Assembly (NCBI RefSeq): GCF_030811455.1
Contig: NZ_JAUSQU010000001.1
Span: 3,472,001-3,536,000, forward strand
From: Streptosporangium lutulentum
Lineage (GTDB): Bacteria > Actinomycetota > Actinomycetes > Streptosporangiales > Streptosporangiaceae
DNA: 64,000 bases
Direction of reading: 5' to 3'
This document shows, piece by piece, positions 8,553 to 17,120 of the stretch (the first letter of the stretch is position 1; the number at the start of each line of letters is the position of its first letter). Made by a program: the position numbers and the translations under genes. The notes under the pieces were generated by a model. It was not told the DNA's origin and searched no databases. It saw nothing but the letters and a program-made list of their open reading frames with translations.

Positions 8553-9261
8553 AGTCCCTTCCCTGCCATGTCGTCACGCAGGCCTCGTTGCCTTCCGCGT
8601 CCGCCAGCACCCAGAAGGCGGGCGCCCGGACGTCGGACAGCAACACCCCGCCCGCCGCCAGCGCGGCCTTGATGCGACCAGGCGCCTCGTCGTGCGGGAC
8701 CGAGACGTCGAAGTGGATCCGGTTGCGCTGCGGCCGGGGCGCGTCCATCTGCTGGAACCAGATCGCCGGTCCCTGCCCGAGGGGGTCGACGAGCGGGTCC
8801 TCCTCCCCCGACGCGCCGGCCTCGTCGTCGTAACCCATCACCGCTTTCCAGAACGGGCGGATCGCGGCGATGTCGAGCGCGTCGATCCCGAGCTCCAGGA
8901 TCTGGATCGACCGCGTATCCCGCGCACCGACGTCGGCGCCGGTGCGCAGCCCGAGCTCGCTCACCGCCTCGGAGATCCGGCCGGCGAGCTCGACCTCGAG
9001 TGGCGTCACCCGGCCGACCTCGAGCGACTGCAGCGTGAGGACCACTCGATCCCTGCGGACGTCCAGCCACAGACTTCCGTCACCGTCGTCACCGGCCGTG
9101 GCCACCACGCGCGCGGCGACGTCGGCCGCCTGCGCCAGCGACGCCACGGGCACCGCCGTGCGCACGGTGCCCAGGACATAGCGCCAGCCCAGGTCGCCGA
9201 CGGCGTCGGAGATCTCCTGCCGGCTCAGCCTCTTACCCGTATCCGGAACCTTCTGCGTCAT
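8551..9261 (-). CDS. Pterin-dehydratase-like / VOC (glyoxalase) fusion protein
   Basis: The 236-residue protein joins two domains. Residues about 1-105 resemble 4a-hydroxytetrahydrobiopterin dehydratase (RLSRQEISDAVGDLGWRYV, with alpha-beta-beta-alpha order). Residues about 115-235 are a glyoxalase-like VOC domain (GDDGDGSLWLD precedes it; RNRIHFDVSVPHDEAP carries the metal-site His). This pairing recurs in actinobacteria, usually annotated only as VOC family protein. The dehydratase part lacks an obvious catalytic His-His pair, so it may serve as a binding module. The stop codon abuts the IS right end. Function unknown. Confidence 0.8.
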   Translation of the reverse strand: MTQKVPDTGKRLSRQEISDAVGDLGWRYVLGTVRTAVPVASLAQAADVAARVVATAGDDGDGSLWLDVRRDRVVLTLQSLEVGRVTPLEVELAGRISEAVSELGLRTGADVGARDTRSIQILELGIDALDIAAIRPFWKAVMGYDDEAGASGEEDPLVDPLGQGPAIWFQQMDAPRPQRNRIHFDVSVPHDEAPGRIKAALAAGGVLLSDVRAPAFWVLADAEGNEACVTTWQGRD

Positions 9262-9426
9262 ACCGACATGATCGCAGCAACTCGCGTCCTACGAGGAACA
9301 TCACCGGACAACTCGTCACCGCGCGTTCGGGCACCCGCGCGGTTCGGTCAGGAGCCGGCCCGTCGCCAGGCGGACAGCATGTCCCGGACGGCAGAGGGAT
9401 CCTGCGAGGGTCGCGCGTCCCATCGG

Positions 9427-10302
9427 TCAGCGTCCGGCCGGCGTGATCCCGGAGACCTGTGAGGCGAGCTCGGCCAGACGCGCCAGGGAGGAGTCGTCGG
9501 CGGCGTCGGGGACGGCCGCGATGACGTGGTCGATGCCGAGGGCCGCGAGCTCGCCGCAGCGCTGGACGCTCTGATCGACGCTCTGGTCGTCGGCGATGCG
9601 CATGTGGAGCGTCTTCTCGATCGCCTCGAAGGGGCGCCCCAGACGCGCGCAGTGCGCGCGCAGCACGTCGAGCTTGTGGCGCACGTCGGCGCCGTGGAGG
9701 AAGTTGCAGGCGTCGGCGTACTCGGCGACGAGGCGGAGGGTCTTCTTCTCCCCGCTGCCGCCGATCAGGATCGGCGGATGGGGCCTGGACAGGGCCTGCG
9801 GCGAATTGAGCGTGCGCTCCAGCGTGTAGTGCCTGCCCTCGTACGGTTTCTCCTCGCCGCTCCACATCTGCCTGGCGATCTGGAGCGTCTCCTCCAGGCG
9901 CTCGAAGCGCTCGGCCGTCGGCGGGAAACGAAAGCCGAGGCCGCGGGCCTCCTCCGCGTACCAGCCGGCACCGATGCCGAGAACGGCGCGGCCACCCGAC
10001 AGCACGTCCAAAGTGGTGACCTGCTTCACCAGCAGGCCGGGTTCGCGGTAGGAGACGCCGGTGACGAGGGTTCCCAGCGTGACGCGCCGGGTGAGGGCCG
10101 CGGCGTAGGCCAGGGCACTGTATCCCTCCAGCATCGGATCCTCCGGAGCGCCGAAGTTGGTGATCTGCCAGTGGTGGTCCATCACCCAGAGGCTGTGCAG
10201 CCCCGCTTCGTCCGCGCCGCGGGCGACGGCCGCGAACCTCTCGGCGATGGCCGCGTCGCCGCCGGGCCAGGTGAATCGGGGGCAGGTGAGTCCGAGTTTC
10301 AT
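9427..10302 (-). CDS. LLM-class F420-dependent oxidoreductase
   Basis: A 291-residue TIM-barrel protein of the bacterial luciferase-like monooxygenase superfamily, in the group predicted to use F420 (MKLGLTCPRFTWPGG start, SLWVMDHHW, GIGAGWYAEEARGLGF, HPPILIGGSGEKKTLRLVA). It probably carries out a hydride transfer on an unknown substrate in the cytoplasm. Start ATG 10302 is set by AAGGAG 8 bases upstream. It is 165 bases from the VOC gene and in the same direction, but no shared pathway is evident. Confidence 0.88.
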   Translation of the reverse strand: MKLGLTCPRFTWPGGDAAIAERFAAVARGADEAGLHSLWVMDHHWQITNFGAPEDPMLEGYSALAYAAALTRRVTLGTLVTGVSYREPGLLVKQVTTLDVLSGGRAVLGIGAGWYAEEARGLGFRFPPTAERFERLEETLQIARQMWSGEEKPYEGRHYTLERTLNSPQALSRPHPPILIGGSGEKKTLRLVAEYADACNFLHGADVRHKLDVLRAHCARLGRPFEAIEKTLHMRIADDQSVDQSVQRCGELAALGIDHVIAAVPDAADDSSLARLAELASQVSGITPAGR

Positions 10303-10834
10303 CGAGCGCTCCTTGGGAGCCGGCCAGGCAGGCCGGCGTGTCATGGGTTTCCGAAGGGGTGTGACCGGTGCCGCTCCGACCGCTCCGGTGAGGGCGTGCC
10401 CCAGCCGGACGGGATCGGCGCAGCGGTGCCGCACCGTCCGATGAGGGCACGCCTCAGACGAACGGGTCGGCACAGTCGAGGGCCGCCCGCGGGCGGGCCG
10501 CCGGGCGGAGAGTCGTCCCGACGGTCGTCACGGCGTCCTCATCCGGAGGGAGCCGAACGCCCGGCAGGGCGGAGGAGTCGTCCTGACGGCCGTCACGGCC
10601 GGTCAGGCGGAGGGCGAGCCTCGGTGCGTGGAACACCGGGAAAACCGTGAGCCGTGAACGGCGACGATGGCAGGACCTCACCGCGGAGCGGCGTTCCGGT
10701 GGCGCGGGTGGAGCCCGGCGCGGTGGTGAACGGTGGCCTTGTCGAGAGAGACCGAGGGGCGCGGGCGTGTGGTCAACCGGCGCCGCGAAGGGATTCTATC
10801 GGACTTCTGGTGACGTTTCGGCCAGGCACGGCGT
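10303..10834. other. Gene-free stretch with a short direct repeat
   Basis: About 530 bases without a supportable gene. Two imperfect direct copies of a roughly 31-base unit (core GGCGGAG, AGTCGTCC, GACGG, CGTCACGG) start at 10503 and 10567. Promoter elements for the leftward LLM gene should lie at its left end. Confidence 0.45.
10503..10599. repeat. Imperfect direct repeat, two ~31-bp units
   Basis: The unit at 10503-10534 and that at 10567-10599 share GGCGGAG, AGTCGTCC, then GACGG and CGTCACGG, with a one-base insertion and two substitutions. They are non-coding; no function suggested. Confidence 0.5.
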
Positions 10835-11911
10835 TCAGGACAGGCGCAGGGCCTCGGCGGCGACCGCGTGGCGGAGGTCGCGGATGCCCGCGCGGCCACG
10901 GAGCGGGTGAACGTTGTTGGTCAGCAGGACGACCGTGAGAGCGCGTGCGGGATCGACGACGAGGGAGGTCCCGGTGAAGCCGGAGTGGCCGTATCCGCCG
11001 GTCAGCGGGCCGACGATGGCGGGGTCGCCGATGCGCACCCCCAGGCCGTGGCGGAAGTCCGCGCCCTCGGCCCCCTGGTCGCGGGTCATCTCCGCGACCG
11101 CTTCCGGACTCAGGATCGGGGCGCCTCCGGTGCGCAGCACCTCGGTGAAACGCACCAGGTCGTCGGCCGTGGAGAAGACCCCGGCGTGCCCGGCGACCCC
11201 GCCCAGGCCGTACGCGGTCTCGTCGTGGACCTCTCCGCGCACGCATCCGGAGCCGAGTCGCTCGGGCTTGTCCTCGGTGGCGACGATCCGAGGGCGCAGG
11301 GACGCGGCGGGCCGGTATCCGGTGTCCGGCAGGCCCAGCGGGCCGGTGACCCGGGCGTGCAGCAGCGCGTCCAGGGACGCCTTCCCGGCGATCTCGGCCA
11401 CCCGCCCCGCCGTGATCAGCCCGACGTCGGAGTAGAGGTAGCGCCCGCCCACCGGGTGGAGCGCCCGCGTCGACAGGATCAGCTCCATCCGTGAGGCATG
11501 GATCTCGGAACCGTCTCCGGGGATCTCCTCGTGGGCCCTGCGCCCGGGCGGCAGGCCCGCGGTGTGGGTGAGCAGGTGCCGCAGGGTGACCTCCGGTGCC
11601 CCCGCGTAACAGGCGGGCAGCCAGGTGGCGACGGGTTCGTCCAGATCGAGGCGTCCCTCGTCGACCAGCGACAGGATGACGGCCGTCGTGAAGAGCTTGG
11701 TGATCGACGCGAGATCGAAGATCGAGTCGCGGCGGGCGGGCGGGCGGTCGTCCGCCAGTTCCTCCGAGACCGTCGCGTACCGTACGGTCTCCCCCACCGC
11801 GGCGGCGGCCACCGTGGTCCCGGCCACGGCGATCACCGCGACCGCGGCCGAGCACACGCGGGGCACCGCCGCCTCCAGGATCCCGCCGAGCACGGCCGGG
11901 GCTTCAGGCAC
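10835..11911 (-). CDS. Beta-lactamase-family serine hydrolase of a muropeptide-recycling locus
   Basis: The 358-residue protein has SITK at 69-72 (Ser-x-x-Lys), a tyrosine motif in GGRYLYSDVG, and the C-terminal GYGHSGFTG (His-x-Gly type), so it is a class C-type serine hydrolase. Its start overlaps the end of murQ by 8 bases, so the two are translated together. Serine hydrolases of this fold sit next to murQ in other bacteria (for example the ybbE/amlB region of Bacillus), where cell-wall-recycling roles are assumed. A muropeptide or peptide hydrolase is therefore likely. There is no clear signal peptide, although residues 20-40 are hydrophobic. Confidence 0.85.
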   Translation of the reverse strand: MPEAPAVLGGILEAAVPRVCSAAVAVIAVAGTTVAAAAVGETVRYATVSEELADDRPPARRDSIFDLASITKLFTTAVILSLVDEGRLDLDEPVATWLPACYAGAPEVTLRHLLTHTAGLPPGRRAHEEIPGDGSEIHASRMELILSTRALHPVGGRYLYSDVGLITAGRVAEIAGKASLDALLHARVTGPLGLPDTGYRPAASLRPRIVATEDKPERLGSGCVRGEVHDETAYGLGGVAGHAGVFSTADDLVRFTEVLRTGGAPILSPEAVAEMTRDQGAEGADFRHGLGVRIGDPAIVGPLTGGYGHSGFTGTSLVVDPARALTVVLLTNNVHPLRGRAGIRDLRHAVAAEALRLS

Positions 11912-12821
11912 CTTGCGCCCTGTCCGCCCCCAGCGCCGCCTCCAGACGGTCGCCGTGACGTTCCAGCAGGGTCCGGGCGTCGTCGGCGTCGAGACCGTGC
12001 TCGATCATCAGCACCGCGATCTTCACGTTCCATCCGGCCGCCTCGAGCGCGGGACGGATGACAGGGAGCTCGGCGCCGGTGATGTCGCCGACCATCCGGG
12101 CGGCCCGGTCGGCGAGCTTGGAGTTCATCGCCGACACCTCGATCATGGTGTTCCCGTAGGTCCGACCCAGCCTGACCATCGCGATCGTGGAGATCATGTT
12201 GAGGACCAGCTTCTGCGCGGTCCCGGCCTTGAGCCTGGTCGAGCCGGTCACCACCTCCGGGCCGACGATCACCTCGATCGGGTGCAGCACCGCCTCGGAG
12301 AGCGGGGTTCCGGCGTTGCACGACAGTCCCACGGTCAGGGCCCCGCGACGGCCCGCCTCGGCGAGCGCCCCGAGGACGAACGGCGCCCGGCCGCTGGCCG
12401 AGACCCCCACCACCGAGTCGAGTGCGCCCACCTCCCGCTCGGTGATCGCGGCGGCTCCCCCGGCGTCGTCGTCCTCCGCGCCCTCGACCGAGCGGGTCAG
12501 CGCGGGCTCGCCGCCCGCGATGATTCCCTGCACCAGCTCAGGGTCGGTGCCGAAGGTCGGCGGGCATTCGGAGGCGTCCAGTACGGCCAGCCGGCCCGAC
12601 GTTCCGGCGCCCACGTAGAACAGGCGTCCCCCCGCCTTCATCCGGGTGACGACGGCGTCGACCGCGGCCGAGATCTCCGGGACCACCACGGCCACCGCCG
12701 CGGGCACCGTGATGTCGGCCGCGTTCATCAATCGGGCGACCTGCTCGGTGGAGAGCCGGTCGATCTGGCTGTAGCGCGGATCGCTCTGTTCCGTGGCCAG
12801 AGCAGCGAGTGAATCAATCAT
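11904..12821 (-). CDS. murQ: N-acetylmuramic acid 6-phosphate etherase MurQ
   Basis: The 305-residue protein matches MurQ along its length. It has the SIS-domain sugar-phosphate motif GAGTSGR at 71-77, DASECPPTFG at 82-91 with the likely catalytic Glu85, the EGAED motif at 113-117, and the C-terminal UBA-like tail. MurQ cleaves the lactyl ether of MurNAc-6-phosphate to GlcNAc-6-phosphate and D-lactate in the cytoplasm, the key step of peptidoglycan sugar recycling. It lies downstream of a peptide ABC transporter and GNAT gene, 106 bases away, and overlaps a serine hydrolase downstream. A MurNAc kinase is not present in the window. Confidence 0.96.
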   Translation of the reverse strand: MIDSLAALATEQSDPRYSQIDRLSTEQVARLMNAADITVPAAVAVVVPEISAAVDAVVTRMKAGGRLFYVGAGTSGRLAVLDASECPPTFGTDPELVQGIIAGGEPALTRSVEGAEDDDAGGAAAITEREVGALDSVVGVSASGRAPFVLGALAEAGRRGALTVGLSCNAGTPLSEAVLHPIEVIVGPEVVTGSTRLKAGTAQKLVLNMISTIAMVRLGRTYGNTMIEVSAMNSKLADRAARMVGDITGAELPVIRPALEAAGWNVKIAVLMIEHGLDADDARTLLERHGDRLEAALGADRAQGA

Positions 12822-12845
12822 GTCGTCTCATGTCGCTAATTTTCA

Positions 12846-12869
12846 TATCACACTTCTATTGTGTAGATA
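12846..12869. promoter_or_regulatory. Imperfect inverted repeat upstream of murQ
   Basis: TATCACAC and GTGTAGATA flank TTCTATT in an AT-rich patch 25 bases ahead of the murQ start. This suggests murQ and the hydrolase have their own operator-controlled promoter in addition to read-through from the transporter genes. The regulator (RpiR/MurR-type would fit) is not in the window. Confidence 0.4.
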
Positions 12870-12927
12870 ATCTTTCACAGGTCAGGTCTCGTCACGCGCG
12901 CCGTCGTGTCGCCGGATCCGGCCGCCG

Positions 12928-13947
12928 TCACAGGCCGCGGCCGTAGAGCCAGAAGACCCGTTCGGTGTGCGCCCCGACGGCCCTGGAGTAGAACCCCATC
13001 GGCCCCACCCAGCTGATCTGCGCGCTGGTCAGGCCCGCGTCCCGCTGCTCGGCGAGGCAGCGGCGCAGCAGCACCCGGCCGATGCCGAGGCCTCGCGCGG
13101 CGGGGGCGGTGCCCATCGGGCCGAACCAGGCGGGCCTGGCGCCCCACGCGGCGAAACCGAGGATCTCCCCCCTCCTGGAGGCGTAATGGCAGCCGGTCGC
13201 CCGCTCCACCTCCCACGCCCAGTTCTCGTTCCAGTTCTCCCGGACGAAGGCGCGCACGGCGGCGCGGTCGGCGGGACCGGCCGCGTGGACGGTGACGCCC
13301 TCCCTCGCGAGGCGCGCGAGATCGGTGTCCGTCGTCAGCGGAGCGGTCAGGTCGGCGGTCATGTTCCAGGCGGCGTGGTAGCGCTCGTAGCCGAGGCTCT
13401 CGGCCAGGCAGGCCGCCGCGGTGTAGCGCACGTCGATGCCCGGCCAGGCGTAGCAGGGTGGATTTCCGGCGAACCGGGCCTCGGCCGCCCCCTCGCCGCG
13501 CAGCCAGTCCTCGGCCGCGGCGACCAGCGCCCGTCCCGCGCCCCTGCCCCGGGCGGCCGGATGTACGGCGAGCAGGTCGATGTGCCCCACCGACCGGTCA
13601 CGCGCCGACATCGAGGCGAACACCACCCCGTCGAGATCGCCGGTCACCAGCGCGGTCCAGCGGCGTTCCGGCGGCGGCGCCGAGAGCAGCGCCACCAGGC
13701 GTGGCGCCTCCTCGGCGTCCAGGGTGAGCGCGGCCCCGGCGAGCTCGCCGAGCGCCGAAGCGTCGGCCGCGACCGCCTCGCGGATCCCCTCGGCGGGGGT
13801 GGAACCGCCGTCACCTCGCGCGGTACCCCGGCCGAACCCGCCACCGGCCGCCCGGCCCGCGGCCGCCCCGCCGCCGGTCGCCTCTCCCGTGACGGCTCCT
13901 CCGACGGCTCGCGTGGCGGGGTCGTAGACCTCTCCCACGGGGTTCAT
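12928..13947 (-). CDS. GNAT-family N-acetyltransferase with two GNAT domains
   Basis: The 339-residue protein opens with a Gly/Ala-rich, poorly conserved 50-residue segment. Two acetyltransferase folds follow. The first spans about 55-195 with the acetyl-CoA loop HPAARGRGAGRAL; the second spans about 215-339 with APAARGLGIGRVLL. Its start overlaps the ATPase gene upstream by 4 bases (ATGA), so it is part of the peptide-transporter operon. By position it may acetylate an imported cell-wall amino sugar or peptide; that is inference. A shorter start inside the Gly-rich segment is possible. Confidence 0.85.
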   Translation of the reverse strand: MNPVGEVYDPATRAVGGAVTGEATGGGAAAGRAAGGGFGRGTARGDGGSTPAEGIREAVAADASALGELAGAALTLDAEEAPRLVALLSAPPPERRWTALVTGDLDGVVFASMSARDRSVGHIDLLAVHPAARGRGAGRALVAAAEDWLRGEGAAEARFAGNPPCYAWPGIDVRYTAAACLAESLGYERYHAAWNMTADLTAPLTTDTDLARLAREGVTVHAAGPADRAAVRAFVRENWNENWAWEVERATGCHYASRRGEILGFAAWGARPAWFGPMGTAPAARGLGIGRVLLRRCLAEQRDAGLTSAQISWVGPMGFYSRAVGAHTERVFWLYGRGL

Positions 13948-14954
13948 GCTCGGCCGACCGGCGTGGCGACGACGCTCCGGCGCCGGGGGTGGAAGCAGGC
14001 GTGTTCCTGGAGCATGCCCCCGTCATGGCCGAGTTCCGGGCGCTCCGACTCACAGCGGCCGGTGCGGAACGGGCAGCGCCGCGCGAACAGGCACCCCGCG
14101 TCGTCGCGGCCCTCGTCGAGCGCCTCGGTCGGCACCACCGGCTGCTCGCCCGGCCGTTCCAGGCCGCGCAGTACCGGAATGGCCGACAGCAGCGACTGCG
14201 TGTAGGGGTGGACGGGATCGGAGATGATCGTCTCCACGTGACCGCGTTCGACGACCTGTCCGCGGTAGATGACGTACAGCTCACCGTCCTCGCCGATGTA
14301 GCGGGCGGTGGCCACGTCGTGGGTGATGAACAGCACGCTCACGCCGAGCCGCTCGCGCAGGTCCTTGAGCAGTGCCAGGATGCCCAGCCGCAGCGACACG
14401 TCGATCATGGAGACGGCCTCGTCCGCGACGAGCATCTCCGGATCGACCGTGAGCGCGCGGGCGATGACGACCCGCTGGCGCATGCCGCCGGAGAGCTGGT
14501 GGGGATAACGCGGCAGGACGTAGCCGGGGTCGAGCCCGACCAGTTCCAGCAGTTCCTCCGCCCGTCCCTCCACCCACGACCGCGGACGGCGGGTCCACTT
14601 GGCCCGCAGGTCGAGGGGCGCGTTCAGCGTCTGGTGGATCGTGCGGGTCGGGTTGAGCGCGGAGTACGGATCCTGGTGGATGAGCTGGATCCGGCGGAAG
14701 TACGGTTCCCGCTGCCTCGGGCGCAGGGGTGACATGGGGGTGCCGTCGATGGTGATCTCCCCGGAGTCGTGGCTCTCCAGCCCGGCGATGATCCGTCCCA
14801 GCGTCGTCTTGCCGGAACCGGACTCACCGATGAACGAGGCCGCGCCGCCCTTCCTGATGGCGAAGTCGACCCCGCGCAACGCTCTCACCTCCCGCCCGGC
14901 GAGGACTCCGCCTCGCTGCCTGAAGGTCTTCGTGATGCCCTCTCCCGTGATCAC
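13944..14954 (-). CDS. Oligopeptide/dipeptide ABC transporter ATP-binding protein (DppF/OppF type)
   Basis: A 336-residue ATPase with Walker A GESGSGKTT (43-51), signature LSGGMRQR (154-161) and Walker B MLVADEA. The usual DEPTSALD is replaced by DEAVSMID. The oligo_HPY C-terminal domain with its Cys cluster (CLFARRCPFRTGRC) is present, as is standard in Opp/Dpp ATPases. GTG 14954 is preceded by an AGGAGG site and overlaps the previous ATPase stop by 4 bases. It energises peptide import together with the second ATPase and two permeases. Confidence 0.93.
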   Translation of the reverse strand: MITGEGITKTFRQRGGVLAGREVRALRGVDFAIRKGGAASFIGESGSGKTTLGRIIAGLESHDSGEITIDGTPMSPLRPRQREPYFRRIQLIHQDPYSALNPTRTIHQTLNAPLDLRAKWTRRPRSWVEGRAEELLELVGLDPGYVLPRYPHQLSGGMRQRVVIARALTVDPEMLVADEAVSMIDVSLRLGILALLKDLRERLGVSVLFITHDVATARYIGEDGELYVIYRGQVVERGHVETIISDPVHPYTQSLLSAIPVLRGLERPGEQPVVPTEALDEGRDDAGCLFARRCPFRTGRCESERPELGHDGGMLQEHACFHPRRRSVVATPVGRA

Positions 14955-16129
14955 CCCTGCCTCCTCTCCGCTCCGTGCGCCTTCGCGACCCTCTGCGCCC
15001 CCGCCGCGGCCGTCCGCCTGCCGCGTTCCGCCTCGGCCGCGACCGCGTGACACGCCACGATCCACTCCCCGCGGGCGACCACCGGCGGCTCCTCCGTCTC
15101 GCAGACGTCCATGCGCAGATGGCAACGCTCTCTGAACACGCATCCCCGCGCCGGGATCGTCCCAAGCGTGGGCGGGCGGCCGGGTAGTGCCCGGGCCTCG
15201 CCGATGTCTCCCACGAGACGCGGGATGGCCCGGATCAGGCCCTGGGTGTAGGGGTGGCGGGGCGCGCCGAGCACCTCCATGGTCGGCCCCTGCTCGACCA
15301 CCCGCCCGCCGTACATGACGGCCAGCCGGTCGGCGACCTCGGCCACCACGCCGAGGTCGTGGGTGATGACGAGCGTGGTGAGCCCGCGTTCGGTGTGCAC
15401 CTCGCGGATGATCCGCAGGATCGTGGCCTGGGTGATCATGTCGAGTGCGGTGGTGGGCTCGTCCAGCACGACGAGGTGCGCGTTGAGGACCAGCGCGAGC
15501 ATGATGCCCACGCGCTGGCGCATCCCGCCCGACAGCTCGTGCTGGTGGGAGTCGAGCACGCGGGCGCCGTCCAGCCCCATCCGGCCGAGCAGGTCCTTGG
15601 CGTCCCTGACCAGTGCGCGCAGGTCGTCCACCTCGTGCGAGCGCCCGAGGTCGAGGAGTTGCTTACCGACCGTCTTGAGGGGGTTGAGGGAGTTCTGGGC
15701 GGCCTGAAAGACGTATCCGATGTGCCGTCCTCGTGCCTTGCGCAGGTCGTTCCCGCCCAGCTGGACGACGTCGCCGAGACCGTCGATCTCCACGCTGCCC
15801 GACCTGATCCTGCCGGGTGGCTGAACGGCGTTGAGCAGCGACAGCGCCAGGGTGGACTTCCCCGAGCCGGACTCGCCGACCACGCCGGTGATCGTCCCGG
15901 GAACCAGTTCCAGATCGATCCCGGCGACGGCGGGGAGTTCCCCCGCCGGGGTCCGGTAGACGACGGAGAGGTCGTTGACGCGCACTCCCGGCGCCTGCTT
16001 CACGGGCGACGCTCCTTGAGGCCTCCCGGGGAGCGAGGTCCCGCCGGGCTCCTCGGGGAAGCACTCCCCCTCGGGAGCGGACGCCGTCCGTCCGGGATCC
16101 GGTGCCTTCTTCGTGGGGAACAGGAACAT
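14951..16129 (-). CDS. Oligopeptide/dipeptide ABC transporter ATP-binding protein (DppD/OppD type)
   Basis: A 392-residue ATPase with Walker A GESGSGKST (85-93), signature ELSGGMRQRVG, Walker B VVLDEPTTALD and the C-terminal oligo_HPY Cys motif (CVFRERCHLRMDVC). Two starts have good ribosome sites. ATG 16129 has GGGAGGAG and lies 3 bases after the permease stop; GTG 16003 has AAGGAG 8 bases upstream and would remove a 42-residue Pro/Gly-rich leader not typical of the family. Either way it is coupled within the operon. Confidence 0.93.
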   Translation of the reverse strand: MFLFPTKKAPDPGRTASAPEGECFPEEPGGTSLPGRPQGASPVKQAPGVRVNDLSVVYRTPAGELPAVAGIDLELVPGTITGVVGESGSGKSTLALSLLNAVQPPGRIRSGSVEIDGLGDVVQLGGNDLRKARGRHIGYVFQAAQNSLNPLKTVGKQLLDLGRSHEVDDLRALVRDAKDLLGRMGLDGARVLDSHQHELSGGMRQRVGIMLALVLNAHLVVLDEPTTALDMITQATILRIIREVHTERGLTTLVITHDLGVVAEVADRLAVMYGGRVVEQGPTMEVLGAPRHPYTQGLIRAIPRLVGDIGEARALPGRPPTLGTIPARGCVFRERCHLRMDVCETEEPPVVARGEWIVACHAVAAEAERGRRTAAAGAQRVAKAHGAERRQG

Positions 16130-16132
16130 CCG

Positions 16133-17053
16133 TCACTCCTCCCGCAGCCGGGGATTGAAGATCTCGTCCATCGCGTCGACGACGAGCACGATGCCCAGGG
16201 TGAGCAGCAGGATCGCCAGCAACGGCGCCAGCAGGTACGGCAGCGCGGCGGTGGTCGTCAGCGCGCCGCCCCCGAACACGGCGAGGTTGAGCATCACACC
16301 CCAGTTGTTGGCGTCGAACGGCAGCACACCCAGGAAGAACAGTCCCACCTGCGCGTACACCGCGCCGGTCACCGCGATGAGCATGTTCATCGCGATGAAG
16401 GGGGCCATGCTCGGCAGCAACTCCCTGCCGATGATGTGCCTCGTGGACAGGCCCAGCCCCTTGGCCGCCTCGATGAAGCCGCGCTCGCGCAGGGACAGGG
16501 TCTGGGCTCGCACGGAACGCGCCACGCCGCCCCAGCCGAGGAGACCGAGCACCAGTCCCATCTCGAACGCGCCGGTGAACTTCCACACGGTCGACAGGAC
16601 CAGCAGCAGCGGCAGGCCCGGGATCGCCAGATTCATGTCGGTGATCCGCATGAGCAGGCTGTCCCAGCGCCCTCGCCTGAACCCGGCGAACAACCCGACA
16701 CCGGTGCCGAGCACGATCGCGATGACCGCGGTGATCAGTCCGGTCAGCAGGACGTACCGCGCTCCGGTGATCACCAGGGCGAGCACGTCGGTGCCCTCGA
16801 AGTCGGTGCCGAAGGGGTGGATCAAACTCGGCGAGGCGTAGAGCGCGTTGTTGTCGCGCGGCAGCTGCGCCGGGTAGAACAGCGGCCCGAAGGCGCCCAT
16901 GACCGCGAACACGGCCAGGATGATCACGCCGAGCATCCGGCTGGGCTTGCGCCGCAGCACCCGCCAGACACCGCGCCAGAAGTTTCGCCTCAGGGTCGCG
17001 CGGGCGCCACCGGGCGTGCGCGTACCGCTCGGGATGATGGTCGGCGCGGTCAT
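16133..17053 (-). CDS. Peptide ABC transporter permease (DppC type)
   Basis: A 306-residue inner-membrane permease with an N-terminal OppC-N segment (MLGVIILAVFAVMGAFGPLF) and about six membrane spans. The cytoplasmic coupling loop is of the EAA type (FIEAAKGLGLSTRHIIGRELLP). The start ATG 17053 has a GAAGGAGG site. It pairs with the DppB-type permease encoded 67 bases upstream to form the pore of the importer. Confidence 0.93.
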   Translation of the reverse strand: MTAPTIIPSGTRTPGGARATLRRNFWRGVWRVLRRKPSRMLGVIILAVFAVMGAFGPLFYPAQLPRDNNALYASPSLIHPFGTDFEGTDVLALVITGARYVLLTGLITAVIAIVLGTGVGLFAGFRRGRWDSLLMRITDMNLAIPGLPLLLVLSTVWKFTGAFEMGLVLGLLGWGGVARSVRAQTLSLRERGFIEAAKGLGLSTRHIIGRELLPSMAPFIAMNMLIAVTGAVYAQVGLFFLGVLPFDANNWGVMLNLAVFGGGALTTTAALPYLLAPLLAILLLTLGIVLVVDAMDEIFNPRLREE

Positions 17054-17120
17054 GCGGTCCCCTCCTTCGGTCGCGTGACCGTCGGGATCACGGCGCCGAG
17101 GCCTCCGTCGTGTCGCCAGG

